A stretch of DNA of 64,000 nt from Brucella grignonensis (GTDB taxonomy: Bacteria > Pseudomonadota > Alphaproteobacteria > Rhizobiales > Rhizobiaceae), in assembly GCF_002252505.1 (NCBI RefSeq), contig NZ_NNRL01000157.1, forward strand, positions 186,001 to 250,000, read 5' to 3'. Below are positions 26,229 to 33,900 of this stretch, piece by piece. A program made the position numbers and the translations under genes. Positions within the stretch are counted from its first letter, which is position 1; every line of letters begins with the position of its first letter. Under the pieces are notes generated by a model, which was given only the letters and a program-made list of their open reading frames with translations, was not told the origin of the DNA and did not search any database.

Positions 26229-26336
26229 GTTACAGCGGTTCCAGTTAAGACTGAATCGTTGGAGCCGCTGTAACTATTTGTTTTTTCGCATTATCCTACG
26301 CAAAACTGCTTCGCACTTTTTGCTGGAAATGCTTTA
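26229..26336 (-). repeat. Palindromic repeat, copy 4 (type B)
   Basis: Sister of the copy at 43798-43903, in inverse orientation: TTACAGCGG...CCGCTGTAA outer stem, then TTTTTCGCATTATCCTACGC and a GCTTCGCACTTTTTGCTGG segment. It supplies the TAA stop of the PhnA-like gene. Confidence 0.85.
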
Positions 26337-26555
26337 AGCCTTCTTCAGAAATTCGGTACGCAGCACGAGGCCTTTGACCTGCTTAGTGCTGCAATCAACT
26401 TCATCCGGATTGCCAGTTAGACGAATGCCTTTGACCAGCGTGCCACGCTTGAGTGTCGTTGACGTTCCTTTGACCTTCAAATCCTTGATGAGCGTAACGG
26501 AATCACCGTCGTTGAGCTGCGTCCCGTTGCTGTCGCGCGTGATTTCATCAGTCAT
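26334..26555 (-). CDS. PhnA/YjdM C-terminal domain protein
   Basis: 73 residues. The sequence DSNGTQLNDGDSVTLIKDLK, then LKRGTLVKGIRL and a terminal RTEFLKK, is the PhnA_C SH3-like domain. The zinc-ribbon N-terminus of full-length YjdM (about 110 residues) is absent, so this is a short form. Start at 26555 because AGGGG lies 5 nt upstream; a second ATG two codons earlier abuts the ribosome site. Despite the name, no link to phosphonate breakdown has been shown for the family. Confidence 0.88.
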   Translation of the reverse strand: MTDEITRDSNGTQLNDGDSVTLIKDLKVKGTSTTLKRGTLVKGIRLTGNPDEVDCSTKQVKGLVLRTEFLKKA

Positions 26556-26686
26556 GATCATCCCCTGTCCAGATAGATAAAGCCGGTCGTTAGCATCAAA
26601 GACAATGTAATACCAGAACGCTGATATTGACTGGTATGCGCCTGCGCCGCTGACTATAATTACATGAAAACAGTCAGGAGCATCTT

Positions 26687-27316
26687 ATGATTGGTCATGC
26701 CCTTCTCGTCGTTGATGTGCAAAATGATTTCTGCCCTGGTGGCGCGCTGGCCGTCGATAAGGGTGATGAAATTCTACCGGCTATCAACCGGCTGATTGAC
26801 GAGAGTGAGCATGTCATTCTGACACAAGACTGGCATCCGGCGGGACATTCCAGCTTTGCAACCAGTCATCCCGGAAAAAGGCCATTCGATACCATCCATA
26901 TGCCCTATGGCCCGCAAACATTATGGCCGGATCACTGCGTTCAGGGCATGCACGGTGCGGATTTTCATCCGGATTTGCAATGGACCCGTGCGCAGATGCT
27001 TATCCGCAAGGGGTTCCGCATAGGAGTGGACAGCTATTCGGCCCTGTTCGAGAACGATCACCAGACCCCTACGGGCCTTGCCGGATACCTGCGCGAGCGC
27101 AACATCGGTTCATTGACACTGGCCGGTTTGGCGACGGATTTCTGCGTGGCTTTCTCAGCACTTGATGCAGTTTCACACGGCTTTCAAGTGCGTGTTCGGC
27201 TGGACGCCTGCCGCGGCATAGACATCGGCGGTTCCATGAATACCATGCTCGAAAAAATGCAAAAGGCGGGCGTTGAACTCATCAACGAACCCGCCCTTGC
27301 ATCACATTTGCTCTGA
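26687..27316 (+). CDS. pncA: Nicotinamidase/pyrazinamidase
   Basis: 209 residues, isochorismatase-fold amidase that converts nicotinamide to nicotinate in NAD salvage. Catalytic Asp in VVDVQNDFCPGG, metal ligands in TQDWHPAGHSSF, catalytic Lys in LIRKGF, and catalytic Cys in AGLATDFCVAFSA. CAGGAGC lies upstream of the ATG. Its stop codon abuts the stop codon of the convergent DUF2165 gene with no spacer. Confidence 0.96.
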   Translation: MIGHALLVVDVQNDFCPGGALAVDKGDEILPAINRLIDESEHVILTQDWHPAGHSSFATSHPGKRPFDTIHMPYGPQTLWPDHCVQGMHGADFHPDLQWTRAQMLIRKGFRIGVDSYSALFENDHQTPTGLAGYLRERNIGSLTLAGLATDFCVAFSALDAVSHGFQVRVRLDACRGIDIGGSMNTMLEKMQKAGVELINEPALASHLL

Positions 27317-27817
27317 CTATTTCTGAATTTCACCATCAGGCAGAACGACATAGATCAGCACAGCAATGATGGTTATGAAGAAGCGGAATGCAGATTCAAT
27401 TCCGTTCCATGTAGATGACATCCACATGCCGAACCATTCGCCACCGATAGACATAAAGCCAACCTGCCAGACGAGGAAGCCAACCGAAAGACCGGCAATG
27501 GCCCATTTCTTGGAACGGTTGAAGCTTCCTGCATCCCCGCCCAGGCGGCCAAACATTGCGAAAGCGCCAATCCAACAAAGAATAGCTGTCAGCGTTTCTG
27601 CGGCAATGATCAAAATGTAACCGGCATTGTGCAGGAAATTGCTGTCTATGGCGCGATATTTGATCGTCGCATCAGGAAAAATCGTATCCATGAGCAAAAC
27701 GTGCTGCACAAACGCGAAATTACTGCCGTAGTCGGTAATATTGCCAAAGGAAACGAGTGTTGCGAAGAAGGCAATTGCCGCAACGAATGCGGTTTTGCTC
27801 AAACGAGTAACGACCAT
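27317..27817 (-). CDS. DUF2165 small integral membrane protein
   Basis: 166 residues with four membrane helices. Segments such as LVSFGNITDYGSNFAFVQHV, FVQHVLLMDTIFP and GGEWFGMWMSSTWNG are characteristic of DUF2165. Start at 27817 (MVVTRLSKTAF) with GAGAGGGG upstream; the open frame begins 32 codons earlier. Function unknown. Its stop codon directly abuts that of pncA. Confidence 0.88.
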   Translation of the reverse strand: MVVTRLSKTAFVAAIAFFATLVSFGNITDYGSNFAFVQHVLLMDTIFPDATIKYRAIDSNFLHNAGYILIIAAETLTAILCWIGAFAMFGRLGGDAGSFNRSKKWAIAGLSVGFLVWQVGFMSIGGEWFGMWMSSTWNGIESAFRFFITIIAVLIYVVLPDGEIQK

Positions 27818-27943
27818 GGAAAACCCCTCTCCAAAAAAGTCGCAGCCGCAGCCTCGTCGAGACCTGCGGCCTATGCTGATATGCTCTGACCAATAGAGCC
27901 AGAAGCTCACCAAGGCTGGCCAACTCTTTCGATTCGGTCAACA

Positions 27944-27992
27944 GAGCATTTACAGTAAAAGTGTGAAGCGGTTTGCGTCGGATAATACGTAA
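27944..27992 (+). repeat. Palindromic repeat fragment, copy 5 (type B, degenerate)
   Basis: AGAGCATTTACAGTAAAAGT followed by GTGAAGCGGTTTGCGTCGGA and TAATACGT resembles the first stem of type B (GCATTTCC...GCGAAGCGGTTTTGCG...ATAATGCGT) with mismatches. Confidence 0.6.
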
Positions 27993-28002
27993 AAAACAAA
28001 CA

Positions 28003-28028
28003 AAAAAGGCGGCTTCGAGCCGCCTTTT
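28003..28028. terminator. Terminator after DUF475 gene
   Basis: AAAAGGCGGCT pairs with AGCCGCCTTTT around TCG; T/A runs on both strands. Confidence 0.88.
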
Positions 28029-28049
28029 AATAACTTTGAATCCAGATAC

Positions 28050-29117
28050 TTAGTGCAACGCGGCCTCATCAGCCTCTTTCTGCCACTCAGGATTATTCCT
28101 GTTGAAGCGGATTGACGACATCAAGGAGAGGCCGATTAACACAGCACCGATCAAGCCGGTAATGACTTCCGGAATATGCACCAGCGTCTGCACATACATG
28201 ATCACAGCCAGCACCAGAATGGCGTAAAACGCGCCATGCTCCAGATAACGATACTGACCAAGTGTCTTGCGCTCGACCAGCATGATGGTGAGCGAGCGTA
28301 CGTAGAACGCGCCGATACCAAGGCCGATCGCAATGACAAACAGATTGGTCGTCAGCGCAAATGCGCCGATAACACCGTCGAATGAGAAGCTGGCATCGAG
28401 CACTTCAAGATAAATGAAGGCACCAAGACCGCCGCGATGGACCATATCCACCTGTTCCTGCGATGCGTCCAGCACTTCACCCAAGCCTTCGACAGCCAGA
28501 AAGGTCAGCAGACCGAACAGCGCTGCGACCAGGAATGTGTGCGAATGCTCGGCATCGAGCTGGTAAGAGAAGAACAGGATAAGCGCGATGGCAACGCCGA
28601 TTTCAACACCTTGAACCGATGCGAATTTCGACATGCGGCTTTCAATGATCTTGACCCAATGCACGTCCTTTTCAACATCGAAGAAGTATTTCATGCCGAC
28701 CATGAGCAGGAATGTGCCGCCAAATGCCGCGATACCCGTGTGGGATTCCGCGATCACCCGCGCATATTCATCCGGCTGCCATATAGCGAGTTTCAGCGCA
28801 GAAATCGGATCTGTCCACATGGCAACCGCAACGATTGCGAGCGGAAAAATGATGCGCATGCCGAAGACGGCGATGATGATACCCCAGGTCAAAAACCGAT
28901 GCTGCCATTGCGGCGTCATATCACGCAGAATGCGCGCATTAACGATAGCATTGTCGAATGAGAGGGAAATTTCGAGAACACTCAACACCGCACAGATAAT
29001 GAAGACAGAAACCATGCCTCCAATAGTGCCAGTCGTCGAATACCCAAGCCAGAGAGCGCAGAGAAGTCCAATGACCGTGAAAAATGCCGGCCAAATGAAA
29101 TACTTATAAGTGGTCAT
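28050..29117 (-). CDS. DUF475 (TerC-related) integral membrane protein
   Basis: 355 residues, about nine membrane helices. The paired acidic motifs EISLSFDNAIVNARILRDM and EVLDASFSFDGVIGAFALT mark the DUF475 relatives of TerC, which are implicated in metal (manganese) handling or tellurite resistance. The 284-bp space upstream on the minus strand has a GC-rich block (about 29160-29215) within AT-rich sequence; it was examined for a yybP-ykoY riboswitch but no clear match was found. Confidence 0.88.
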   Translation of the reverse strand: MTTYKYFIWPAFFTVIGLLCALWLGYSTTGTIGGMVSVFIICAVLSVLEISLSFDNAIVNARILRDMTPQWQHRFLTWGIIIAVFGMRIIFPLAIVAVAMWTDPISALKLAIWQPDEYARVIAESHTGIAAFGGTFLLMVGMKYFFDVEKDVHWVKIIESRMSKFASVQGVEIGVAIALILFFSYQLDAEHSHTFLVAALFGLLTFLAVEGLGEVLDASQEQVDMVHRGGLGAFIYLEVLDASFSFDGVIGAFALTTNLFVIAIGLGIGAFYVRSLTIMLVERKTLGQYRYLEHGAFYAILVLAVIMYVQTLVHIPEVITGLIGAVLIGLSLMSSIRFNRNNPEWQKEADEAALH

Positions 29118-29401
29118 CGCGAACCATTTGTTTTTTAGTTTATGAGGCAGGCTGAACTACCGGTCCGACAATCCGTTGGGCCGACGGCGCTTCTCCTGCG
29201 GCGCAAGAGCTTATGTAAGAAGTAGACAGATCGGGGGCAAGGAAGATCATGGCGAAATTTTGTTCACGAAAAAAGGCACCCCTCAAGATAACGTGATCGA
29301 GCGTGCGTGCAAAATTTTTCAGTAAAAAGCCACATGGTAATTACCACGATTTGTCATAGACTTATCGCCAGTGCCCATCCGGGATAATGAGGATAATTGC
29401 C

Positions 29402-29701
29402 ATGATAACGGGACCGCAATGCCGCGCCGCACGAGCACTGGTGGAATTCACGCGGGAGCGACTGGCTCAGCTCTCGGGTATTGATGCTGGGATAATCGAG
29501 CATTTTGAACGAAAGATTGGCTCCCCATCGGATGAGCAGGTCCAAATCCTGCAGGAGACGCTCGAAAAAGTCGGCGCACAATTCATATGGGAGAATGGCG
29601 GCGGACTTGGTGTGCGGCTGAAATTCAACCGCTCGGAATCAAAGCGCATTGCCAACATGGAAAATGAAGGCGGCGTCGTGGGCTACGACGATGTCCCCTG
29701 A
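29402..29701 (+). CDS. Small helix-turn-helix (XRE-like) transcriptional regulator
   Basis: 99 residues. The first ~65 form an XRE-type HTH: CRAARALVEFTRERLAQLSG, IDAGIIEHFERKIGSPSDEQ, LQETLEKVGAQFI. A short tail ends YDDVP. The ATG at 29402 has GAGG 9 nt upstream; an in-frame ATG at 29387 lacks a site. Such single-domain HTH proteins (about 100 residues) are common in rhizobia; the target is unknown. A terminator follows. Confidence 0.85.
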   Translation: MITGPQCRAARALVEFTRERLAQLSGIDAGIIEHFERKIGSPSDEQVQILQETLEKVGAQFIWENGGGLGVRLKFNRSESKRIANMENEGGVVGYDDVP

Positions 29702-29709
29702 CAAAAGCA

Positions 29710-29737
29710 AAAGGGCGACCTTTCAAGTCGCCCTTTG
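29710..29737. terminator. Terminator after HTH gene
   Basis: AAAGGGCGACC / AGTCGCCCTTT hairpin with a short loop and T-rich tail; convergent with the hydrolase gene ending at 29771. Confidence 0.8.
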
Positions 29738-29770
29738 TTTCGCCGCCCTTTATTTCAATGAGAACTCAGC

Positions 29771-30883
29771 CTATTTTTTCTCGATAAGTGAAGCAGGCTC
29801 AAGCTTCGGGCGCATCTGAATAGTGACCATGTCCTTGGCATCAAGATCAAGGTCCTTGAAAGAGACACCGCGCAGAACCGGATCGTCATACGTCTTTACG
29901 TAATAAACCTGGTTTTTCAGATCGCCGATTGTACTCCACTGGGTATACTCAGCGGGTGTATTCGGCTCTTCAATCCAACCCTTCGGGATATCGAAGTTGT
30001 TTACGATATGCTCTGCAAGCCGCACACTTTCCGGACCGCTTGCAACAGGCTTGGCCGAAAGAACAAAGGCACTGGCTCGCACGAAACGCGACGGAGGTGT
30101 GGTATCGCCCGGAATGCCCAACATGCCCGAACCTTCACCAAGTGGCTTGATTTCAGCACCAAGAATTTTCACTGGCTTGGCATTGTTTGGGGAAAGTTTG
30201 ACGTAATTCCGCAGATTGGTCATATGCCAGTCAAATGAAGGCGCATTGGTCATCACGCCAAGCGGATTGTCATAGATCTTCAGCTTGCCATCAACTGGTT
30301 CAATAACGATCGAAGCGCCGCTTGCATCGTGAAGTGTGTAATGCAGCGGCGGTGCAATGCCCATGTTCTTCTGAATAACGGTCACGACGGAAATGTCGCT
30401 CAGAGCTTCTTTCACTTCGGCAACCGTGGCAAAATTCGTCAGCGCCCAGGTCAGGACATCCCATGGTGCAAGACTGTTTTCAGCCTTCGCGTCAGCCGGG
30501 TCGGCATATTTGGCGAAATCCGGGAAATAGAGAACGCCGCCAGTCAGACCCTTCTCGTTCATGCCGTCGGCAAGCGCGGTAACGCCAAAAGCGTTCATAC
30601 CGACAGCCGCATACTTGGCTTTCCAAGTCTTGGCCACTTTACCGTCTGCAGGTGTAGCGGCAATATCAAAGTTGCGCGGCAATACGATCATTTGTGAATC
30701 GATCGGGAACGCAAACTCCATCGTGCGTCCGTAAACGATGCTTCCATCCGTAGTAGGCAATACAAAACTCGTGCAGGCTTGCGCTACCTGCGGAATGACG
30801 AGCGCCGAAGCAAGTGCCGCAATCGCTGCTGTGCGAGCCAATGCCCGGCATGAAGACTTCCAGATAGACCAGTTCTTTTGCAT
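29771..30883 (-). CDS. Periplasmic choloylglycine hydrolase-family protein (paralog 1)
   Basis: 370 residues, Ntn-hydrolase fold (linear amide C-N hydrolases). A signal peptide ends at AQA, exposing Cys37 (CTSFVLP) as the N-terminal nucleophile. Family landmarks include YGRTMEF, ALADGMNEKGLTGGVLYFP and VMTNAPSFDWHMTNLRNY. Brucella choloylglycine hydrolase cleaves conjugated bile salts and contributes to infection; this protein may do the same or act on an acyl-homoserine lactone or penicillin V-like amide. A second paralog lies 3 kb away (33901-34968). Confidence 0.92.
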   Translation of the reverse strand: MQKNWSIWKSSCRALARTAAIAALASALVIPQVAQACTSFVLPTTDGSIVYGRTMEFAFPIDSQMIVLPRNFDIAATPADGKVAKTWKAKYAAVGMNAFGVTALADGMNEKGLTGGVLYFPDFAKYADPADAKAENSLAPWDVLTWALTNFATVAEVKEALSDISVVTVIQKNMGIAPPLHYTLHDASGASIVIEPVDGKLKIYDNPLGVMTNAPSFDWHMTNLRNYVKLSPNNAKPVKILGAEIKPLGEGSGMLGIPGDTTPPSRFVRASAFVLSAKPVASGPESVRLAEHIVNNFDIPKGWIEEPNTPAEYTQWSTIGDLKNQVYYVKTYDDPVLRGVSFKDLDLDAKDMVTIQMRPKLEPASLIEKK

Positions 30884-31150
30884 GATAACCTCATCACAAA
30901 ATTAGATGTCTGGATTTGAGAAATGCAGCCACCTGGAGGAGCTCAGCTACATTTGGGGAACCAGAAACATTCATTAATCCAATCGCAGGCGAATAGAACG
31001 GCCGCATCATAGCAAAGTCAACTAACAAAACTTCTGTATTGTCTTTATTTTTCCATTTATTTCTTGCCATGATTAACATAATCATTGGCCATGCCTTTAT
31101 AGGTTCAGTCTTTTATATGTTTCTAAATTAGGTTCCGAGGGGACAATGCC

Positions 31151-32011
31151 GTGATCAGAAACAATTCTCGTTCCGATAGCAAAAATTTACTGAACACTAC
31201 TTTTAGCAATATTATATTAGCTACATCTTTTATAATAACGGCAGCCAGCGTATCCCACGCAGCAGACGTTGTCGCGCCTCCTCCCGTGCAGACCGAAATT
31301 CAGGATCAGCAACGCTGGCGCGTTATCTTCAGCCCTTATGTCTGGGGCGCGTCATTGAATGGCAAAGCCGGCCTGCTTGGATTGAGCACGAATGTCGACG
31401 TACCGTTCAGGGACATTCTGGATAATCTCGACATGAGCCTTATGGGCAATGTCGACATAACGAACGGCACATTCGGCGTTTATTTTGACGGCCAATATAC
31501 CAAAACCAGCCAGGACGCCGACATTCGTGACGAACAGCTCGACATGGACATCAAGTCCACGACACTTTCGGGTGGTGTCTATTATCGCCTCTATGAACAA
31601 CAGCTGGACGGCACCACGCTTTTCGGCGGACAGCGGATTTTCGCCATTGAACCGACCGTAGGCGTACGCTGGACCGAGCTCAAGGCGCAGGTCAACGTGG
31701 GACCGTTCAGCGCATCTCGGAAAGCAGACTGGACCGATCCGTTTATCGGCACCCGCGTCTTCTACGACATCAATGACCGCTGGAACATTTTTGCTGAAGC
31801 CGACATCGGTGGTTTCGGTGCGGGCACCAAGCTCAGCGCGAACGGCCAGATTTATCTTGGCTATCGCACCTTGGTATTCGACGTCCCAACCACTTGGCGT
31901 GTTGGTTATCGTGCGCTCTATCAGGATTACCGGGACAATGATGGCGCCGAAAAGTTCAAATATGACGTGACACAGCACGGACCAGTGATCGGCCTCTCCG
32001 TTCAGTTCTGA
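31151..32011 (+). CDS. Outer-membrane beta-barrel protein
   Basis: 286 residues. Starts at GTG with GAGGGG 8 nt upstream. The N-terminus is AT-rich and codes a long signal peptide cut near SHA-ADVV. The mature part alternates polar and hydrophobic residues and ends in VQF, the C-terminal aromatic signature for outer-membrane insertion. Strand-like segments include RWRVIFSPYVWGASLNGKAG, GTFGVYFDGQYTK and LIFDV-like TLVFDVPTTWRVGYRALYQD. It resembles small porin-like barrels of Rhizobiales; substrate unknown. Confidence 0.85.
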   Translation: MIRNNSRSDSKNLLNTTFSNIILATSFIITAASVSHAADVVAPPPVQTEIQDQQRWRVIFSPYVWGASLNGKAGLLGLSTNVDVPFRDILDNLDMSLMGNVDITNGTFGVYFDGQYTKTSQDADIRDEQLDMDIKSTTLSGGVYYRLYEQQLDGTTLFGGQRIFAIEPTVGVRWTELKAQVNVGPFSASRKADWTDPFIGTRVFYDINDRWNIFAEADIGGFGAGTKLSANGQIYLGYRTLVFDVPTTWRVGYRALYQDYRDNDGAEKFKYDVTQHGPVIGLSVQF

Positions 32012-32023
32012 TCCTGTCTTCTG

Positions 32024-32052
32024 AAGCCGCTGGATGTTTCCGGCGGCTTTTT
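32024..32052 (+). terminator. Terminator after beta-barrel gene
   Basis: AAGCCGCTGG (32024-32033) pairs with CCGGCGGCTT (32040-32049), 6-nt loop, then TTT. Confidence 0.85.
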
Positions 32053-32240
32053 GTTTTGCTTCCGCAACAAAAGACATTGCCCACATTGATCGAGCGGAAG
32101 CTCTTTATTTAGCATGAAATAACTTGTCGCTATTTCATGCTTGCAAGATTGAGTGATATGGCCTCAACTATCTGAACAGGCTTGATGATTTTGACAGGAA
32201 CCATTCGTAAATATGGACCTGCATTCATCATCCGCCTGTA

Positions 32241-32344
32241 TTAGAGCGCATCCCGAAAAGTGTGAAACGGTTTTCGGATTAGATGCGTGTAAAGACAAGC
32301 ATTTAGAGCGCCGATCGGATTCAATCCGATCTAAACGCGTTCTA
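32241..32344 (+). repeat. Bru-RS-like palindromic repeat, copy 6 (type A)
   Basis: TTAGAGCGCATCCCGAAAAG onward with both stem-loops; the second stem is GATCGGATTCAATCCGATC, a variant with compensatory changes in both arms. It ends 19 bp before the DUF4239 gene. Confidence 0.9.
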
Positions 32345-32363
32345 GTGGGGCGTTGGGCGCGGG

Positions 32364-33128
32364 ATGAATTATATTTTCGAACTATCCGTTTATCTTTCTT
32401 TTGTGACCTTCGCAGCTCTCGGCGTGGGCGTCTATTTCGTTGGTCGTTTCGCGCTTCACATCCTGTCCCGCCATGCCAATCATGACATTCTATCCATCCC
32501 GATTGGAGCCTTCATCGGCACCATTGCGACAGCATGGGCGCTGTCATTGGGATTTGTTGCAGCAGACATCTGGACAGCCAACTCAAAAGCGGATCAGGCG
32601 ACCAGCGAGGAAAGATCATCCATTTCGCGGCTGATAGGAGCAGCAAGTCCAGACATTCTGAATGCACCCGTACTCGTGACGTCTCTTTCCGAGTATCGCG
32701 CGGCAGTCGTCAAAGACGAATGGCTTGAAAACAGCAACATCTCGCCTGCCCATTCCGTTGAAGTTGCATTGCAGAATATACGGCGAGAGATCGTGAAGCT
32801 TGCAAAGACAGACATTCCGTCACCGATAATATCGCAGCTCGTGCACGACTTCGACGAATTACAGGATGCGCGCAACACGCGCCTCTCTGTCGGCTCGACA
32901 TCCGTTGACATGTACAAATGGTATTTACTGTTTTCATTGACGATCCTGACCATCATCACTATCGCAGCCACACATGCAGACAGAGTAAGTGCCGGCATCA
33001 AGGCCATGGTAATCTATTCGATCACGGCTGCTTTTTGTCTTTGGATCCTCGCGATCCATGCCAATCCATATCAGGGCATAGAGCGGCTCGAACCGTCGCT
33101 GCTATTTACAAACCAGAAAGCGGGTTGA
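32364..33128 (+). CDS. DUF4239 (bestrophin-like) membrane protein
   Basis: 254 residues with two N-terminal membrane helices, a ~110-residue soluble loop and two C-terminal helices, the DUF4239 pattern. Core segment: IGAFIGTIATAWALSLGFVA and later VGSTSVDMYKWYLLFSLTIL. Function unknown; related proteins are called bestrophin-like channels by distant homology. The secreted protein gene begins 8 bp downstream, so the two probably form an operon. Confidence 0.82.
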   Translation: MNYIFELSVYLSFVTFAALGVGVYFVGRFALHILSRHANHDILSIPIGAFIGTIATAWALSLGFVAADIWTANSKADQATSEERSSISRLIGAASPDILNAPVLVTSLSEYRAAVVKDEWLENSNISPAHSVEVALQNIRREIVKLAKTDIPSPIISQLVHDFDELQDARNTRLSVGSTSVDMYKWYLLFSLTILTIITIAATHADRVSAGIKAMVIYSITAAFCLWILAIHANPYQGIERLEPSLLFTNQKAG

Positions 33129-33136
33129 TCTTTCGA

Positions 33137-33700
33137 ATGAAATTTCTTTCGATAGCCATCGCAGCACTGACGCTCTTCGCAGCATTGCCAAAGGCCGAAG
33201 CACAGACCTTTCGCGTCTGTCATGGCTACGAGTGTTACTATCAGACCAAGCTAACGCTATCCGCTCAAGATTTACGCCGCATACAAAATCTCATGCAGCA
33301 AGGCGCTCAATCGGCGGCTGCCGAACGCAAAGCCCTGAGAGCTGCGATTGCACTATTTGAACAACGCAGCACAGCAATAATCGGTATTCGTGACAAGCCA
33401 CGCATGCAGTTTGGCAAGGCACGAATCAAAGGACAGATGGACTGCATCGATGAATCGACCAATACGGACAATTTCATCCGCTACCTGAATTCTCGCGGCT
33501 GGCTCAAACATCACACTCCTGTGCGCAAAACCGCACGAGGAAGCTTTTTCGATGGTCGCTATCCCCATTGGACTGCGGTTATCCAAGCCAAGGATGGTGA
33601 GCGCTGGGCAGTTGATTCCTGGTACGAAGCAGGCGGCGGCCCGCCCGACATCATGCCACTGGCTGAGTGGAAGCGCCGCGGCTATGGCGGCGAAAGATAA
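33137..33700 (+). CDS. Secreted protein with possible Cys-His-Asp catalytic triad
   Basis: 187 residues with a clear signal peptide (MKFLSIAIAALTLFAALPKA, cut near AEA-QT). The mature part begins FRVCHGYECYYQTKL and has a conserved-looking C-terminal half: MDCIDESTNTDNFIRYLNSR, then DGRYPHWTAVI and RWAVDSWYE. The order Cys, His, Asp with this spacing is that of transglutaminase-like cysteine peptidases. It belongs to a family of exported alphaproteobacterial proteins with no known function, so the enzyme proposal is inference. Start at 33137 within a longer open frame. Confidence 0.8.
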   Translation: MKFLSIAIAALTLFAALPKAEAQTFRVCHGYECYYQTKLTLSAQDLRRIQNLMQQGAQSAAAERKALRAAIALFEQRSTAIIGIRDKPRMQFGKARIKGQMDCIDESTNTDNFIRYLNSRGWLKHHTPVRKTARGSFFDGRYPHWTAVIQAKDGERWAVDSWYEAGGGPPDIMPLAEWKRRGYGGER

Positions 33701-33784
33701 ATATGGATTGAGTGCTTCAGAGACCTTCTAATGGACTTATCAAAAGCAAGCGCCCATGCCTGATGAATATGCAGGCCGTTTCAC

Positions 33785-33890
33785 CTAGAGCATCTCCAGT
33801 TTATCTTGAATTATAGGAAATGCTCTATCTCTTTGTTTTTATGCGCATCTTATTCCGAAAACCGCTTCGTATTTTTCGGGATGCGCTCTA
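33785..33890 (-). repeat. Palindromic repeat, copy 7 (type A, diverged, inverse orientation)
   Basis: Runs from CTAGAGCATCTCC to CGGGATGCGCTCTA. The first-stem half is type A (GCGCATCTTATTCCGAAAAC ... TTTTTCGGGATGCGC); the other half is AGAGCATCTCC...GGAAATGCTCT. Its end is 10 bp before the start codon of the second hydrolase gene. Confidence 0.85.
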
Positions 33891-33900
33891 GGGGGTATCA

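Noticed and set aside
29118-29386. Possible yybP-ykoY manganese riboswitch upstream of the DUF475 gene
   Set aside because: A GC-rich block exists but the conserved loop sequences of that riboswitch could not be found.
30894-31085. Minus-strand frame of 63 residues upstream of the first hydrolase gene
   Set aside because: AT-rich, no ribosome site and no recognised family; could be a gene fragment but there is not enough to support it.
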